From Bradyrhizobium sp. ORS 285 (GTDB lineage: Bacteria; Pseudomonadota; Alphaproteobacteria; Rhizobiales; Xanthobacteraceae), in assembly GCF_900176205.1 (NCBI RefSeq), contig NZ_LT859959.1, positions 3,493,001-3,557,000 of the forward strand: a stretch of 64,000 bases of DNA, read 5' to 3'. Under the pieces are notes generated by a model. The model saw nothing but the letters and a program-made list of their open reading frames with translations. It had not been told where the DNA came from and made no database searches. Position numbers and translations under genes: made by a program. Of the stretch, positions 9,549 through 17,632 are shown piece by piece. Position 1 is the stretch's first letter. Every line of letters starts with the position of its first letter.

Positions 9549-10922
9549 CTACGCGCGCTCGGCGGCCGAGAGCGGATTGCGTTGGGTGTCGTCGGCGATC
9601 GGAAGGCTGCCGCGCATGCTGAGGACGGCCAGTCCCAGGATTACCAGCGCGGAGAACAGTTGCGGCACCGCGCTGGCCTGGAACAGCGAGGCGACGTCCC
9701 ATTTGGCCGCGAGCATCATCCCACCGATGGTGACGCCGAGGATCGAGCCGAAGCGGCCGATGCCCAGCGCCCAGCCGATGCCGGTGCCGCGGATGTAAGT
9801 CGGGTAGATCCGCGCCGCGTAGGCGTTGCAGCCGATCTGTCCGCCGATGACGGCGACGCCGGCAATGAAGACGGCCGGCACGAGGATCGGCAATGAGGCG
9901 CCGGCGACACCGATGGTGATGATCGACAGGAAGCCGGCGACATAGGTCACGAACAGGACGCGGTCGAAGCCGAACCGTTCGATCAGCAGGCCGAGCCCGA
10001 TGGTGCCGAGCATGCCGCCGAGCTGGAACGCCACGCCGACGGCGATCGCCGCCTGGACCTCGAGGCCGACACCATGCGTCAGCGTCGGCAACCAGCTGTT
10101 GAGGAAGTAGATATCCATCATGTTCATGAAGAACATCACCCACAGCAGCAGGGTCGGCACCAGGCGGCGGTTGGTGAACAGCTGCGGCAGCAGGAAGCCC
10201 TTGCCCTTCTCCTCGACGATCGTGAACTGCGCATCGGCCGGAAGCCGCGCCGAGGGATCGATGCGCATCAGCAGCGTGCGCACGCGGTCGTTCTTGTTGG
10301 CGTCGAGCGCGAGCAGCGACAGCGACTCCGGCAGCCACAGGATCAGGATCGGGCAAAGGATCAGCGGCAGCGCGCCGCCGACGATGAAGATGACCTGCCA
10401 GCCATAGGCGGTGATGAGCTTGGCCGCGACCGCTCCGCCGATTGCCGAGCCCAGCGACACCGTCATGAACATCAGCATGATCAACAGCGTCCGGCGACGC
10501 TGCGGCGCGTACTCGCCGGTGAGCGCGATGGTGTTCGGCAGGACGCCACCGAGCCCGATGCCCGTGACGAAGCGCAACATCACGAGGTCGGAGACGCTCG
10601 TGGCCTGGCTCGTCGCCAGCGATCCCAGCGCGAACACGAGGACGCCGGCGACGACCAGCCATTTGCGTCCGAGATAGTCGGCGAGGGCGCCGAACACGAG
10701 CGAGCCGACCATGACGCCGAACAGCGAGGCGCCGAACACGGGGCCCAGGGCTCCCGGCGCGACGTGCAGGTCCTTGCTGAGGACGGGCGCGACGAAGCCG
10801 AGCGCCTGGGCATCGAAGCCGTCGAGCCCGACGACCAATGCGCACAGGCAGATCACCCTGATCTGGAATTTCGATAACGGTCGTTCGTCGACGTAGCGTG
10901 TGAGATTGATCGCCTGCGACAA
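9549..10922 (-). CDS. Major facilitator transporter, aromatic acid:H+ symporter (AAHS) family
   Basis: Twelve-helix inner-membrane carrier of 457 residues. The segment LDGFDAQALGFVAP in helix 1 and the loop 2-3 motif GALADYLGRKW are diagnostic of the AAHS family (PcaK, BenK, MhpT), which imports benzoate-like and hydroxyphenyl acids with protons. First gene of the operon running towards lower coordinates. Its start lies opposite the LysR gene across a 125-base divergent promoter region. Together with the two enzymes downstream it makes a self-contained uptake and oxidation module. Confidence 0.85.
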   Translation of the reverse strand: MSQAINLTRYVDERPLSKFQIRVICLCALVVGLDGFDAQALGFVAPVLSKDLHVAPGALGPVFGASLFGVMVGSLVFGALADYLGRKWLVVAGVLVFALGSLATSQATSVSDLVMLRFVTGIGLGGVLPNTIALTGEYAPQRRRTLLIMLMFMTVSLGSAIGGAVAAKLITAYGWQVIFIVGGALPLILCPILILWLPESLSLLALDANKNDRVRTLLMRIDPSARLPADAQFTIVEEKGKGFLLPQLFTNRRLVPTLLLWVMFFMNMMDIYFLNSWLPTLTHGVGLEVQAAIAVGVAFQLGGMLGTIGLGLLIERFGFDRVLFVTYVAGFLSIITIGVAGASLPILVPAVFIAGVAVIGGQIGCNAYAARIYPTYIRGTGIGWALGIGRFGSILGVTIGGMMLAAKWDVASLFQASAVPQLFSALVILGLAVLSMRGSLPIADDTQRNPLSAAERA

Positions 10923-10977
10923 TTGTCCCTCCCCGTGAGCTTGTTGTTACCTCGCGCCTTCGGTGGCGCCGGCTGTT

Positions 10978-10992
10978 TGCAAATATGTTGCA
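10978..10992. promoter_or_regulatory. Candidate LysR operator in the divergent promoter region
   Basis: TGCAA-ATATG-TTGCA is a perfect 5-bp palindrome with a 5-base spacer, lying between the divergent transporter operon (start 10922) and the LysR gene (start 11048). LysR regulators typically bind interrupted palindromes of about 15 bp of this shape. It is the only clear dyad in the gap. Confidence 0.5.
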
Positions 10993-11047
10993 TGTTCAAA
11001 ATCTTTCGATTAGCCACAAAATTCTCATTCATTCATGAGGAAAGCTA

Positions 11048-11950
11048 ATGCCCCCGACCCTGCGGCAATTGGAGGCCCTGGTCCTGGTGTATCGGCTCGG
11101 CAGCATCACCAAGGCGGCCGCGGAGCTGCGGGTCACGCAGTCGGCGATCAGCCTGCTGATCCGGCAGATCGAGGAGAATTTTCAGCTCAAGCTGTTCGAT
11201 CGCACGACGCGGGCGCTGCACCCGACTGCGGCCTGCCGTGAGGCCATCACGGCGGCGGAACGCATCCTGGCCGGCGCACAAGGGCTGTCGCAGCGGATGC
11301 GCGACCTCGCCGAGATCAAGACGGGCCGAATTTCCATCGCGGTGTCGGCAGGTGTCGCCTCGGCGCTGCTTCCGCGGGTGTTCGCGACCTTTCGGTCGCG
11401 GCATCCCGAGGTCAGCATCGATCTGCGCGACGTCGCGCCCGACGAGCTGTTCACGATCGTGATGGCCGGACAGGCCGAGTTCGGCCTCGGCAGCGTCGAG
11501 GATGAGGGCGTGCCGGAAGTGCGGGTCGAGCCGCTGATGCAGAGCCCGCTGTCAGCCATCGGCGTCAGGGACGGCCGGTTCGAGAAGCACCGCCGGCTGA
11601 CCTGGGACAGCATCATGAGCTCCGACCTGATCACGATGCGTCGCGGCACGCGCATTCGCCGCCAGATCGACGAGGCGCTGGCGGAGAGCGGGCGCGCGCT
11701 GAAGCCCGCATGGGAAGTGTCGCTGATCACGACCGCGCTGGCTCTCACGGCGGAGGGCGCGGGGTTGAGCATCCTGCCCGCGCACATGCTGCCGAAGACT
11801 CAATTCCCGATGCTCGCTGCCATCCCGCTCTCGCAGCCGACCATCTCCCGGCATGTCTCGCTACTGAGCCGTGCCGATTTCGGCTTGTCGCCGGCGGCGC
11901 AGCGTTTCGTGGAGATCGCCAAACGGATGCTGTCCAACAAGGCCGGCTGA
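11048..11950 (+). CDS. LysR-family transcriptional regulator
   Basis: A 300-residue LysR-type regulator. The N-terminal winged helix-turn-helix is clear (GSITKAAAELRVTQSAISLL, then IRQIE), and the rest is a periplasmic-binding-like effector domain. ATG 11048 has AGGAAA seven bases upstream. It is transcribed away from the transporter/monooxygenase/ThDP operon and most likely controls it in response to the substrate or an intermediate, binding the palindrome at 10978-10992. That regulatory link is inferred from layout only. It converges on mazG with a 21-base gap. Confidence 0.9.
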   Translation: MPPTLRQLEALVLVYRLGSITKAAAELRVTQSAISLLIRQIEENFQLKLFDRTTRALHPTAACREAITAAERILAGAQGLSQRMRDLAEIKTGRISIAVSAGVASALLPRVFATFRSRHPEVSIDLRDVAPDELFTIVMAGQAEFGLGSVEDEGVPEVRVEPLMQSPLSAIGVRDGRFEKHRRLTWDSIMSSDLITMRRGTRIRRQIDEALAESGRALKPAWEVSLITTALALTAEGAGLSILPAHMLPKTQFPMLAAIPLSQPTISRHVSLLSRADFGLSPAAQRFVEIAKRMLSNKAG

Positions 11951-11971
11951 TTTCGGCGCCGGGGAGAAAGG

Positions 11972-12790
11972 CTACTTCTCCAGCGCCTTTGCCTCGTTCC
12001 AGAGTTCGTCCATTTCGTCGAGCGAGGCCTCTTCGAGCGTGCGGCCTTTGGCGGCGAGGGCTTGCTCGATATGGCCGAAGCGGCGTTCGAACTTGGCGTT
12101 GGTGCCGCGCAAGGCGGTCTCAGGATCGACTTCGGCGTGACGCGCGAGGTTGACCAGTGCGAACAGCAGGTCGCCAGTCTCTGCGGACAGCTCCGTCGCG
12201 TCCTTGTTGTCGAGCGCGGCCTCGATCTCGTCGGCCTCCTCGCGGATCTTCTGCAGCACCGCACGCGGATCGTTCCAGTCGAAGCCGACGGTGGCGGCCT
12301 TCTTCTGCAGCTCCATCGCGCGCACCAGCGCCGGCTGTCCGGCTTTCACGCCTGACAGCAGCGACGATTTGCTTGCCTGCTCCTCGGGCGGCCGGCGCGC
12401 CGCGCGCTCTGCCTTCTCCTCGGCCTTGATCCGGTCCCAGGTGCCCTTGGTCGGCTGTGTGACCTTGCCGTCCTTGTCCGGAAACACGTGCGGATGGCGA
12501 CGGATCATCTTCTTCGTGATGCCCTCGACGACGTCGCCGAACGCGAACGCGCCTTGCTCCTCGGCGATGCGGGCATGATAGATCACCTGCAGCAGGAGAT
12601 CGCCGAGCTCCTCGCGCAAATCGTCGAGATCCTCGCGCGTGATCGCATCGGCGACCTCATAGGCCTCCTCGATCGTGTAGGGCGCGATGGTCTGGAAGGT
12701 CTGCTCGACATCCCATGGGCAGCCGGTGACGGGCGTGCGCAGCGCCGCCATGATCTCGATGAGGCGGGAGATGTCGCGGGAAGGGGTCAT
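11972..12790 (-). CDS. mazG: Nucleoside triphosphate pyrophosphohydrolase MazG
   Basis: Hydrolyses (d)NTPs to the monophosphate and PPi, cleaning aberrant nucleotides and modulating ppGpp responses. The 272-residue product has two MazG domains. The first (about 8-115) has GCPWD followed by the metal-binding EEAYE...REELGDLL pattern. The second (about 165-265) has EEADEIE...ELSAETGDLLF. Length and order match the E. coli type. The gene points towards the LysR gene; upstream is a 133-base gap to divergent queC. Confidence 0.95.
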   Translation of the reverse strand: MTPSRDISRLIEIMAALRTPVTGCPWDVEQTFQTIAPYTIEEAYEVADAITREDLDDLREELGDLLLQVIYHARIAEEQGAFAFGDVVEGITKKMIRRHPHVFPDKDGKVTQPTKGTWDRIKAEEKAERAARRPPEEQASKSSLLSGVKAGQPALVRAMELQKKAATVGFDWNDPRAVLQKIREEADEIEAALDNKDATELSAETGDLLFALVNLARHAEVDPETALRGTNAKFERRFGHIEQALAAKGRTLEEASLDEMDELWNEAKALEK

Positions 12791-12923
12791 GGGCAGGTCC
12801 TGGCAGCGTCCTCGGATCGCGCCCTGTATGCCTCAAGGGGCAGGCGCGTCCCAGCAAAAACGGCTGGAACGCGGTCGCCTCCGACGGGTTGGCCGGACCG
12901 GGTGATGGTGCTAAGCGGAGCCC

Positions 12924-13640
12924 ATGAGTGAGCAGGATGCAACCGCCCTGGTGCTGTTCTCCGGCGGGCAGGATTCCACGACCTGCCTGGCCTGGGCCCT
13001 CGACCGCTTTGCGCGCGTCGAGACGATCGGTTTCGCCTACGGGCAGCGTCACGCGATCGAGCTGGATTGCCGCGCCCGACTGGTGGAAGGCCTCGCGCAG
13101 CTGCGCCCCGAATGGGCGGACAAGCTCGGCGACCACCATACGCTGGACATCCCGACATTGGCCTCGATCTCCGAGACCGCGCTGACGCGCGACGTGGCCA
13201 TCGAGATGGGCGCCGACGGACTGCCCAACACCTTCGTTCCGGGCCGCAACCTCGTCTTTCTGACCTTTGCTGCCGCCTTGGCCTATCGGCGCGGCATCCG
13301 CCACATCGTCGGCGGCATGTGCGAGACCGACTATTCCGGTTATCCGGACTGCCGCGACGAGACCATCAAGGCACTGCAGACCGCGCTGAGCCTCGGTATG
13401 GCTCGGCCGTTCGAGCTGCACACGCCGTTGATGTGGCTGTCGAAGGCATCGACCTGGCAGCTGGCCTACGATCTCGGCGGCCGCGGCCTGGTCGATCTGA
13501 TCCGCGACCAGTCGCACACCTGTTATCTCGGCGAGCGCGGCGCGCGCCACGAATGGGGCTATGGCTGCGGTCAATGTCCCGCCTGCGAGCTGCGCGCAAG
13601 AGGCTGGCGCGAGTACATCGCCGTCGGCGGATCGTCCTGA
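12924..13640 (+). CDS. queC: 7-cyano-7-deazaguanine synthase QueC
   Basis: Converts 7-carboxy-7-deazaguanine to preQ0 with ATP and ammonia in queuosine biosynthesis. The PP-loop [13 protein letters not shown] is at the N-terminus and the zinc site is formed by the C-terminal cysteines (HTCYLGE ... YGCGQCPAC). Length 238 residues, normal. ATG 12924 is preceded by GCGGAG. No other queuosine gene lies nearby, and I saw no preQ1 riboswitch fold in the 133-base leader. Confidence 0.95.
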   Translation: MSEQDATALVLFSGGQDSTTCLAWALDRFARVETIGFAYGQRHAIELDCRARLVEGLAQLRPEWADKLGDHHTLDIPTLASISETALTRDVAIEMGADGLPNTFVPGRNLVFLTFAAALAYRRGIRHIVGGMCETDYSGYPDCRDETIKALQTALSLGMARPFELHTPLMWLSKASTWQLAYDLGGRGLVDLIRDQSHTCYLGERGARHEWGYGCGQCPACELRARGWREYIAVGGSS

Positions 13641-13666
13641 ATAAAAGCGGGGCCGTCCGGCCCCGC
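13641..13666 (-). terminator. Intrinsic terminator of the gene at 13696-14523
   Basis: GCGGGGCC (13647-13654) pairs with GGCCCCGC (13659-13666) around a 4-base loop. Read on the minus strand the stem is followed by TTTTAT (13646-13641), so it terminates the minus-strand gene. It may also serve queC from the other side. Confidence 0.75.
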
Positions 13667-13695
13667 GTCAGATCGGCAATGATCGTGTACGGAGG

Positions 13696-14523
13696 TCAGG
13701 CCGCCTCGTGATCGGACGGCTCGCGCTTGCTGACGATCACGAGATCGCTGTCGGCGTCGTCATCGGCTTCGGAGGCTTCGTTGGCGGCAGCGGAGGCCGC
13801 CTGGGCGGCGAGACGCGCGGTGATGTCGTCCTTGGCGTCCTTGCCGCTCTTCTCCCAGGCCGGCGCATTGAGCACGACGATGTCGTCGTCATCGGCGTGA
13901 TCGGCGGGCACGATCGAGGGCGACTTGGCTTCGACCACGCGCAGCGTCGGCGCCTGTGCCTCTGCGGCAACCTCTGCTTCTGCGTCAGCTTCCGCCTCTG
14001 CGTCGGCCTCGACGTCCGCAGCCTCGGCGGCGGCAGGCTCTTCCGCGACCTCGACAGCCACGTCGGCGTCGCTCTCCTGAGCAACCTCAGGCTCGGCGAC
14101 GGCTTCCGCTGCTGACGCGGTCTCGTTCGCTTCGGCAGATGCGACGGCAGCCTCAGGGGCGGGCTGATCGGATGCTGCAGGCGTGCTCGGCGCCGGCGCC
14201 GCGTCGTCGCTGGCGGCGAGGCCGAGGTGCTGCGAGATTTCCTTGATCACCTTATCGATCGCCACGAGCACGCGGTACTCCGGGATCGAGGCCATGTGCT
14301 GCTCGAAGCGGGTGCGCGCATATTGCAGCGAGTCGATCACGTCGGTCGCGATCGATGACGACGACGCGGCGGTGCCGTGCAGGGCTCCGGCCGCCTTCTC
14401 GGTCGAGCTTTCGATCAGCAGGAAGGCCTCGTATTGCGGGATCGATTTGAGCTTCTCGTGGTAGTCCTGACGCACGCTCGCGAGCGTGTCGACGATCGCA
14501 GCGAAAGACTCTGACGCAGGCAT
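13696..14523 (-). CDS. Uncharacterised acidic Ala/Glu-rich protein with N-terminal helical repeat
   Basis: Not recognised. The 275-residue product has a predicted helical N-terminal part (about 1-105) and a long acidic low-complexity tail made mainly of Ala, Glu, Asp and Val. The N-terminal part contains an internal duplication: SIPQYEAFLLIE and SIPEYRVLVAID, each followed by a short amphipathic helix and a Gly. No signal peptide or membrane segment is seen, so it is probably cytoplasmic. It is a single-gene unit with its own terminator. The tail could mediate electrostatic contacts; a granule- or chromosome-associated role is only a guess. Confidence 0.75.
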   Translation of the reverse strand: MPASESFAAIVDTLASVRQDYHEKLKSIPQYEAFLLIESSTEKAAGALHGTAASSSSIATDVIDSLQYARTRFEQHMASIPEYRVLVAIDKVIKEISQHLGLAASDDAAPAPSTPAASDQPAPEAAVASAEANETASAAEAVAEPEVAQESDADVAVEVAEEPAAAEAADVEADAEAEADAEAEVAAEAQAPTLRVVEAKSPSIVPADHADDDDIVVLNAPAWEKSGKDAKDDITARLAAQAASAAANEASEADDDADSDLVIVSKREPSDHEAA

Positions 14524-14696
14524 TTCGACGTCCCCTCAACTCCATCAAAGAAGATGCGCGGGACGCTACGGACGGACTGATGAACGTTCAATTTCGCGCG
14601 AATACGGCTCTTCGCATCATGTATACCCGGCCGTTAAGCTGGGACGGTCAAATGCCACGCAAGCTGGTCACGCAAGCTTAACGATACGTGGTGGGC

Positions 14697-15086
14697 TCAG
14701 CCGGCGAAGTCCTCCGGCCGCAGCTCGATCGGCTTGCCATGCGGGGTGCGGTCGGCGGCGTGATCCCACGCCTCGCGGTAGCGCGCGAGGCTGGTGGACG
14801 TGGTGACGCCCTTCTCGGCGACCAGTCGCTCCAAGGTCGCGAGCCAGTGCCTGTAATAGGTGTCGCCGCAATCGGCATCTCCCGCAGCTTGCGCGTGAGA
14901 AATCTCCTCGGCGAGTGCAGCGGCCCATTCCGGCCAGCTGAACAGGCCGCGCGCGTGCAGCGTCACCGCCATCGCGAAGGCGTGCGCCTCCCATGGCTCG
15001 CGAAACACCGGCCCGTCGGCGTCGACGGGAATGCCGGGGAGGGCGCGTGTCGCCTCCAGCGCAGCGTCACGATCCGCCAACGTCAT
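14697..15086 (-). CDS. Nitrile hydratase accessory/activator protein
   Basis: A 129-residue protein related to the N-terminal half of nitrile hydratase beta subunits (PVFREPWEAHAFAMAVTLHARGLFSWPEWA and YYRHWLATLERLV), as known for cobalt-type activators (P14K, NhlE) that deliver Co or exchange alpha subunits during maturation. ATG 15086 overlaps the nthB stop by four bases (ATGA), so it is translationally coupled and third in the nthA-nthB-activator operon. The frame is open further upstream, but that part lies inside nthB and does not match the family. Confidence 0.85.
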   Translation of the reverse strand: MTLADRDAALEATRALPGIPVDADGPVFREPWEAHAFAMAVTLHARGLFSWPEWAAALAEEISHAQAAGDADCGDTYYRHWLATLERLVAEKGVTTSTSLARYREAWDHAADRTPHGKPIELRPEDFAG

Positions 15087-15742
15087 GCGCGCTCCAGATA
15101 CGGCTCGAAGGCGTCGACCGTCACCTCCAGCAGCGGATCGGGCGCGTCGGCCCACAGCTCGGCGCCGCTGAACGACACCGTGTAGAGCCATTGCGGGTCC
15201 TCGCCATGGCCATGCGCGTTGCTGTCCGGGAAGACGTGCACGCCCCTGACAGCCTCGACCCGCCCGACATGGCCGCGCACATAGCGCGGCAGACGGATAT
15301 GTGTCGGCGGATGGATGTCCTTGGCGCGCACGCGGTCTCCCACCGCAAACAGCGCCGGCTTGGTCGCCGGACGCTCCGTCGGGCCGCCCCGCCGCAGCAC
15401 CGCAGGCACGTCATTCGCGGTCAGGATCTTGGCGACCGGCTTCGCCGGATGCAGCACCTTGCCCGCGGCGAGCTCGTCGGCCTCGACGAGATGACGGTCC
15501 TGCATAAGGCGCTCGAGACCGGCAAGCCAGATCTGGTAGTAGCTCATGCCGAGGTAATCAGCGGCGGGCCGGTTCTCGCGCGCGAAGCGCGACGCGTCGA
15601 TGTTCCAGCCGCCGGGGAGTGCCATCGCCAGCGTGATCGCCAGTGCGCGGCGCTCCCACTCGGCGTGAAACACCGGCTCGTTCGGCTCGGGGCGGACCGG
15701 GCCGAAGCCGGAGACTCCGCCCATGTTGTGTGCGCCGTCCAT
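15083..15742 (-). CDS. nthB: Nitrile hydratase subunit beta
   Basis: Beta subunit of the heterodimeric enzyme that hydrates nitriles to amides. The 219-residue product starts with the family signature MDGAHNMGG. It has the helical N-terminal domain (YYQIWLAGLERLM) and ends in the SH3-like barrel (FAVGDRVRAKDIHP ... HIRLPRYVRGHVG ... LYTVSFSGAELW) that packs over the metal site of the alpha subunit. ATG 15742 shares bases with the nthA stop (TGATG), showing tight coupling. Confidence 0.95.
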   Translation of the reverse strand: MDGAHNMGGVSGFGPVRPEPNEPVFHAEWERRALAITLAMALPGGWNIDASRFARENRPAADYLGMSYYQIWLAGLERLMQDRHLVEADELAAGKVLHPAKPVAKILTANDVPAVLRRGGPTERPATKPALFAVGDRVRAKDIHPPTHIRLPRYVRGHVGRVEAVRGVHVFPDSNAHGHGEDPQWLYTVSFSGAELWADAPDPLLEVTVDAFEPYLERA

Positions 15743-16386
15743 CAGGATGTCCTCGCGGAGCGCTGCACCTGATCGGGCTGCTTCGGCAGGCCGGTGCCGA
15801 TCATGCTGTCGCGGGTGACGAGTTCGGCGAGCTCGTCCTCAGTCCAGCCCTCGGTGCCTTCGGGGCGCATCGGCAGCACGAAATAGCGGACCTCCGCGGT
15901 CGAATCCCAGACCCTGATCTTGGTCGTCGCCGGCAGCTCGAAGCCGAAATCACGGAGCACGCCGCGCGGGTCTTTCACCGCCTTGGCGCGATAGGGCGCC
16001 GATTTGTACCAGACCGGCGGCAGGCCGAGCACCGGCCAAGGATAGCAGGAGCACAGCGTGCACACGACCATGTTGTGCAGCTCCGGCGTATTCTCGACGG
16101 TGACGATGTGCTCGCCCTGGCGTCCGGCATAGCCGAGCTCGCCGATCGCCGGCGTGGCGTCGGACAGCAGCCTCGATCGAAACGCTGGATCGGTCCAAGC
16201 CCGCGCCACCACCTGGGCACCGTTACGCGGGCCGACCTTGCTCTCATAGGTCTCGATCAGCACGTCGAGCGCGGCCGGATCGATATAGCCCTTCTCAGTA
16301 AGGATGGTCTCGAGCGCGCGGACGCGCAGCTCGGTCTCGGACAATTCCGAGTGATCATGGTGATGATGGTGATCGTGATCGGTCAT
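15742..16386 (-). CDS. nthA: Nitrile hydratase subunit alpha, cobalt type
   Basis: Catalytic alpha subunit, 214 residues. The metal-claw motif is C109-T-L-C112-S-C114 in [12 protein letters not shown] Thr in the second position marks the Co(III) class, while Fe enzymes have Ser. The two later Cys are the ones oxidised to sulfinate and sulfenate. The N-terminus is unusually histidine-rich: seven His among the first twelve residues. I chose ATG 16386 because the family similarity begins with [14 protein letters not shown]; the frame is open far upstream but without similarity. First gene of the nitrile hydratase operon. A cytochrome c gene is divergent, 132 bases away. Confidence 0.95.
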   Translation of the reverse strand: MTDHDHHHHHDHSELSETELRVRALETILTEKGYIDPAALDVLIETYESKVGPRNGAQVVARAWTDPAFRSRLLSDATPAIGELGYAGRQGEHIVTVENTPELHNMVVCTLCSCYPWPVLGLPPVWYKSAPYRAKAVKDPRGVLRDFGFELPATTKIRVWDSTAEVRYFVLPMRPEGTEGWTEDELAELVTRDSMIGTGLPKQPDQVQRSARTS

Positions 16387-16518
16387 GACGCAACCATAGG
16401 CGTAATCGGGCACCGCTGTCGAGCGGCGCTCACCACGAGGCTGCACGATGGCGCGTTGCGGGGCGCGCACGCCTGTGTGACATTCAATGCTATTTGATGG
16501 GAATTGGAAGTTTGAAAC

Positions 16519-17496
16519 ATGAATGTGACGCGCTACCGCGCTTTGAGCCTCGTCATTCTGATTGCATTGTTTGCTTCGGTCGGCTCGCCCCGCGCAGAGG
16601 ATGATCCTCCCCCCGTATGGGCATACCCGATCGCACCGAAGGACTACGTGCCGCCGTCCGACGATGGATCGGTCCGCCACGTGCCAGGCAGCAGCGCCGG
16701 CTTCACCCTCACGGAAGTCCGCGACCTGTTCTTCGCGCTGGACTGGTTCCCCGACGCGCATGCGCCGATGCCTCCGATCGTCGCGCGCGGTCGCCGGCCG
16801 AACCTGCGGCCGTGCGGCGTCTGTCATCGACCTGAAGGGATCGGCGGCCCGGAGAACGCGAGCCTCGCCGGCCTTCCGGCCGACTACATGCTGCGCCAGA
16901 TCGAGGACTATCGCACCGGCAAGCGCACCACCGGCGTGCCGGCGCGGGCACATGTGTTTCGGATGATTTCCGCGCTCAAGGAATTGACCGATGACGAGAT
17001 CAAGGCGGCGGTGGCGTATTATGCGGCGATGAAGCTGCCCGCGCGGATTAAGGTCGTGGAATCCGACACCGTTCCCGCGAGCTATGTCCCGAACTGGTAT
17101 CATACGCCCAAGAAGGACGGCACCAGCGAGCCGCTCGGGTCGCGCATCATCGAAATGCCCGACGACGAGGAGGCATTCGTCAACCGGGATTCCCGAGTGA
17201 CCTTCACGGCCTATGTTCCGCCCGGAAGCGTTATGCGCGGCAAGGAGCTTGCGCTCGGCAAGGAGGCGGATCGCATTCCGGCGTGCGGCGGCTGCCATGG
17301 TGACGATCTGCGCGGACAGGCCGACATCCCGCCACTGGCCGGACGGTCACCCAGCATGATCGTTCGCCAGCTCTACGAGTTCAAACACGGTCTGCGCAAC
17401 GGCGCCATGGCCGAGCCGATGAAGGATAACGCCAGCAGGATGTCGCTGTCGGATATGACCGCGCTCGCCGCTTATGCCGCGTCGCTGCCACCGTAG
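16519..17496 (+). CDS. Periplasmic di-heme cytochrome c
   Basis: The 325-residue product has an N-terminal signal peptide (about 1-26, ending near SPRAED) and two covalent heme sites, CGVCH (about residue 98) and CGGCH (about residue 256). Each is followed by [16 protein letters not shown] or [20 protein letters not shown] helices, so it is a duplicated class I cytochrome c domain as in cytochrome c4/c553-like proteins. It probably carries electrons in the periplasm. Partner unknown: no oxidase or dehydrogenase gene is adjacent. Divergent from the nitrile hydratase operon. Confidence 0.85.
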   Translation: MNVTRYRALSLVILIALFASVGSPRAEDDPPPVWAYPIAPKDYVPPSDDGSVRHVPGSSAGFTLTEVRDLFFALDWFPDAHAPMPPIVARGRRPNLRPCGVCHRPEGIGGPENASLAGLPADYMLRQIEDYRTGKRTTGVPARAHVFRMISALKELTDDEIKAAVAYYAAMKLPARIKVVESDTVPASYVPNWYHTPKKDGTSEPLGSRIIEMPDDEEAFVNRDSRVTFTAYVPPGSVMRGKELALGKEADRIPACGGCHGDDLRGQADIPPLAGRSPSMIVRQLYEFKHGLRNGAMAEPMKDNASRMSLSDMTALAAYAASLPP

Positions 17497-17632
17497 CCAG
17501 CCCGAACGCCGCTATTGGCCGTCGCGGCCTCAGGGGCATCTCGGACTGTTCAAATTGGCGCCCAGATGTGGTTCCTAAACGGCTGACCGCCGGGCTCGGG
17601 CGCGAAAAAGACCAGAGGATTGAGGTTCATCA

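Noticed and set aside
12791..12923. preQ1 riboswitch in front of queC
   Set aside because: I looked for a small pseudoknot with an A-rich tail close to the ribosome site and did not find one.
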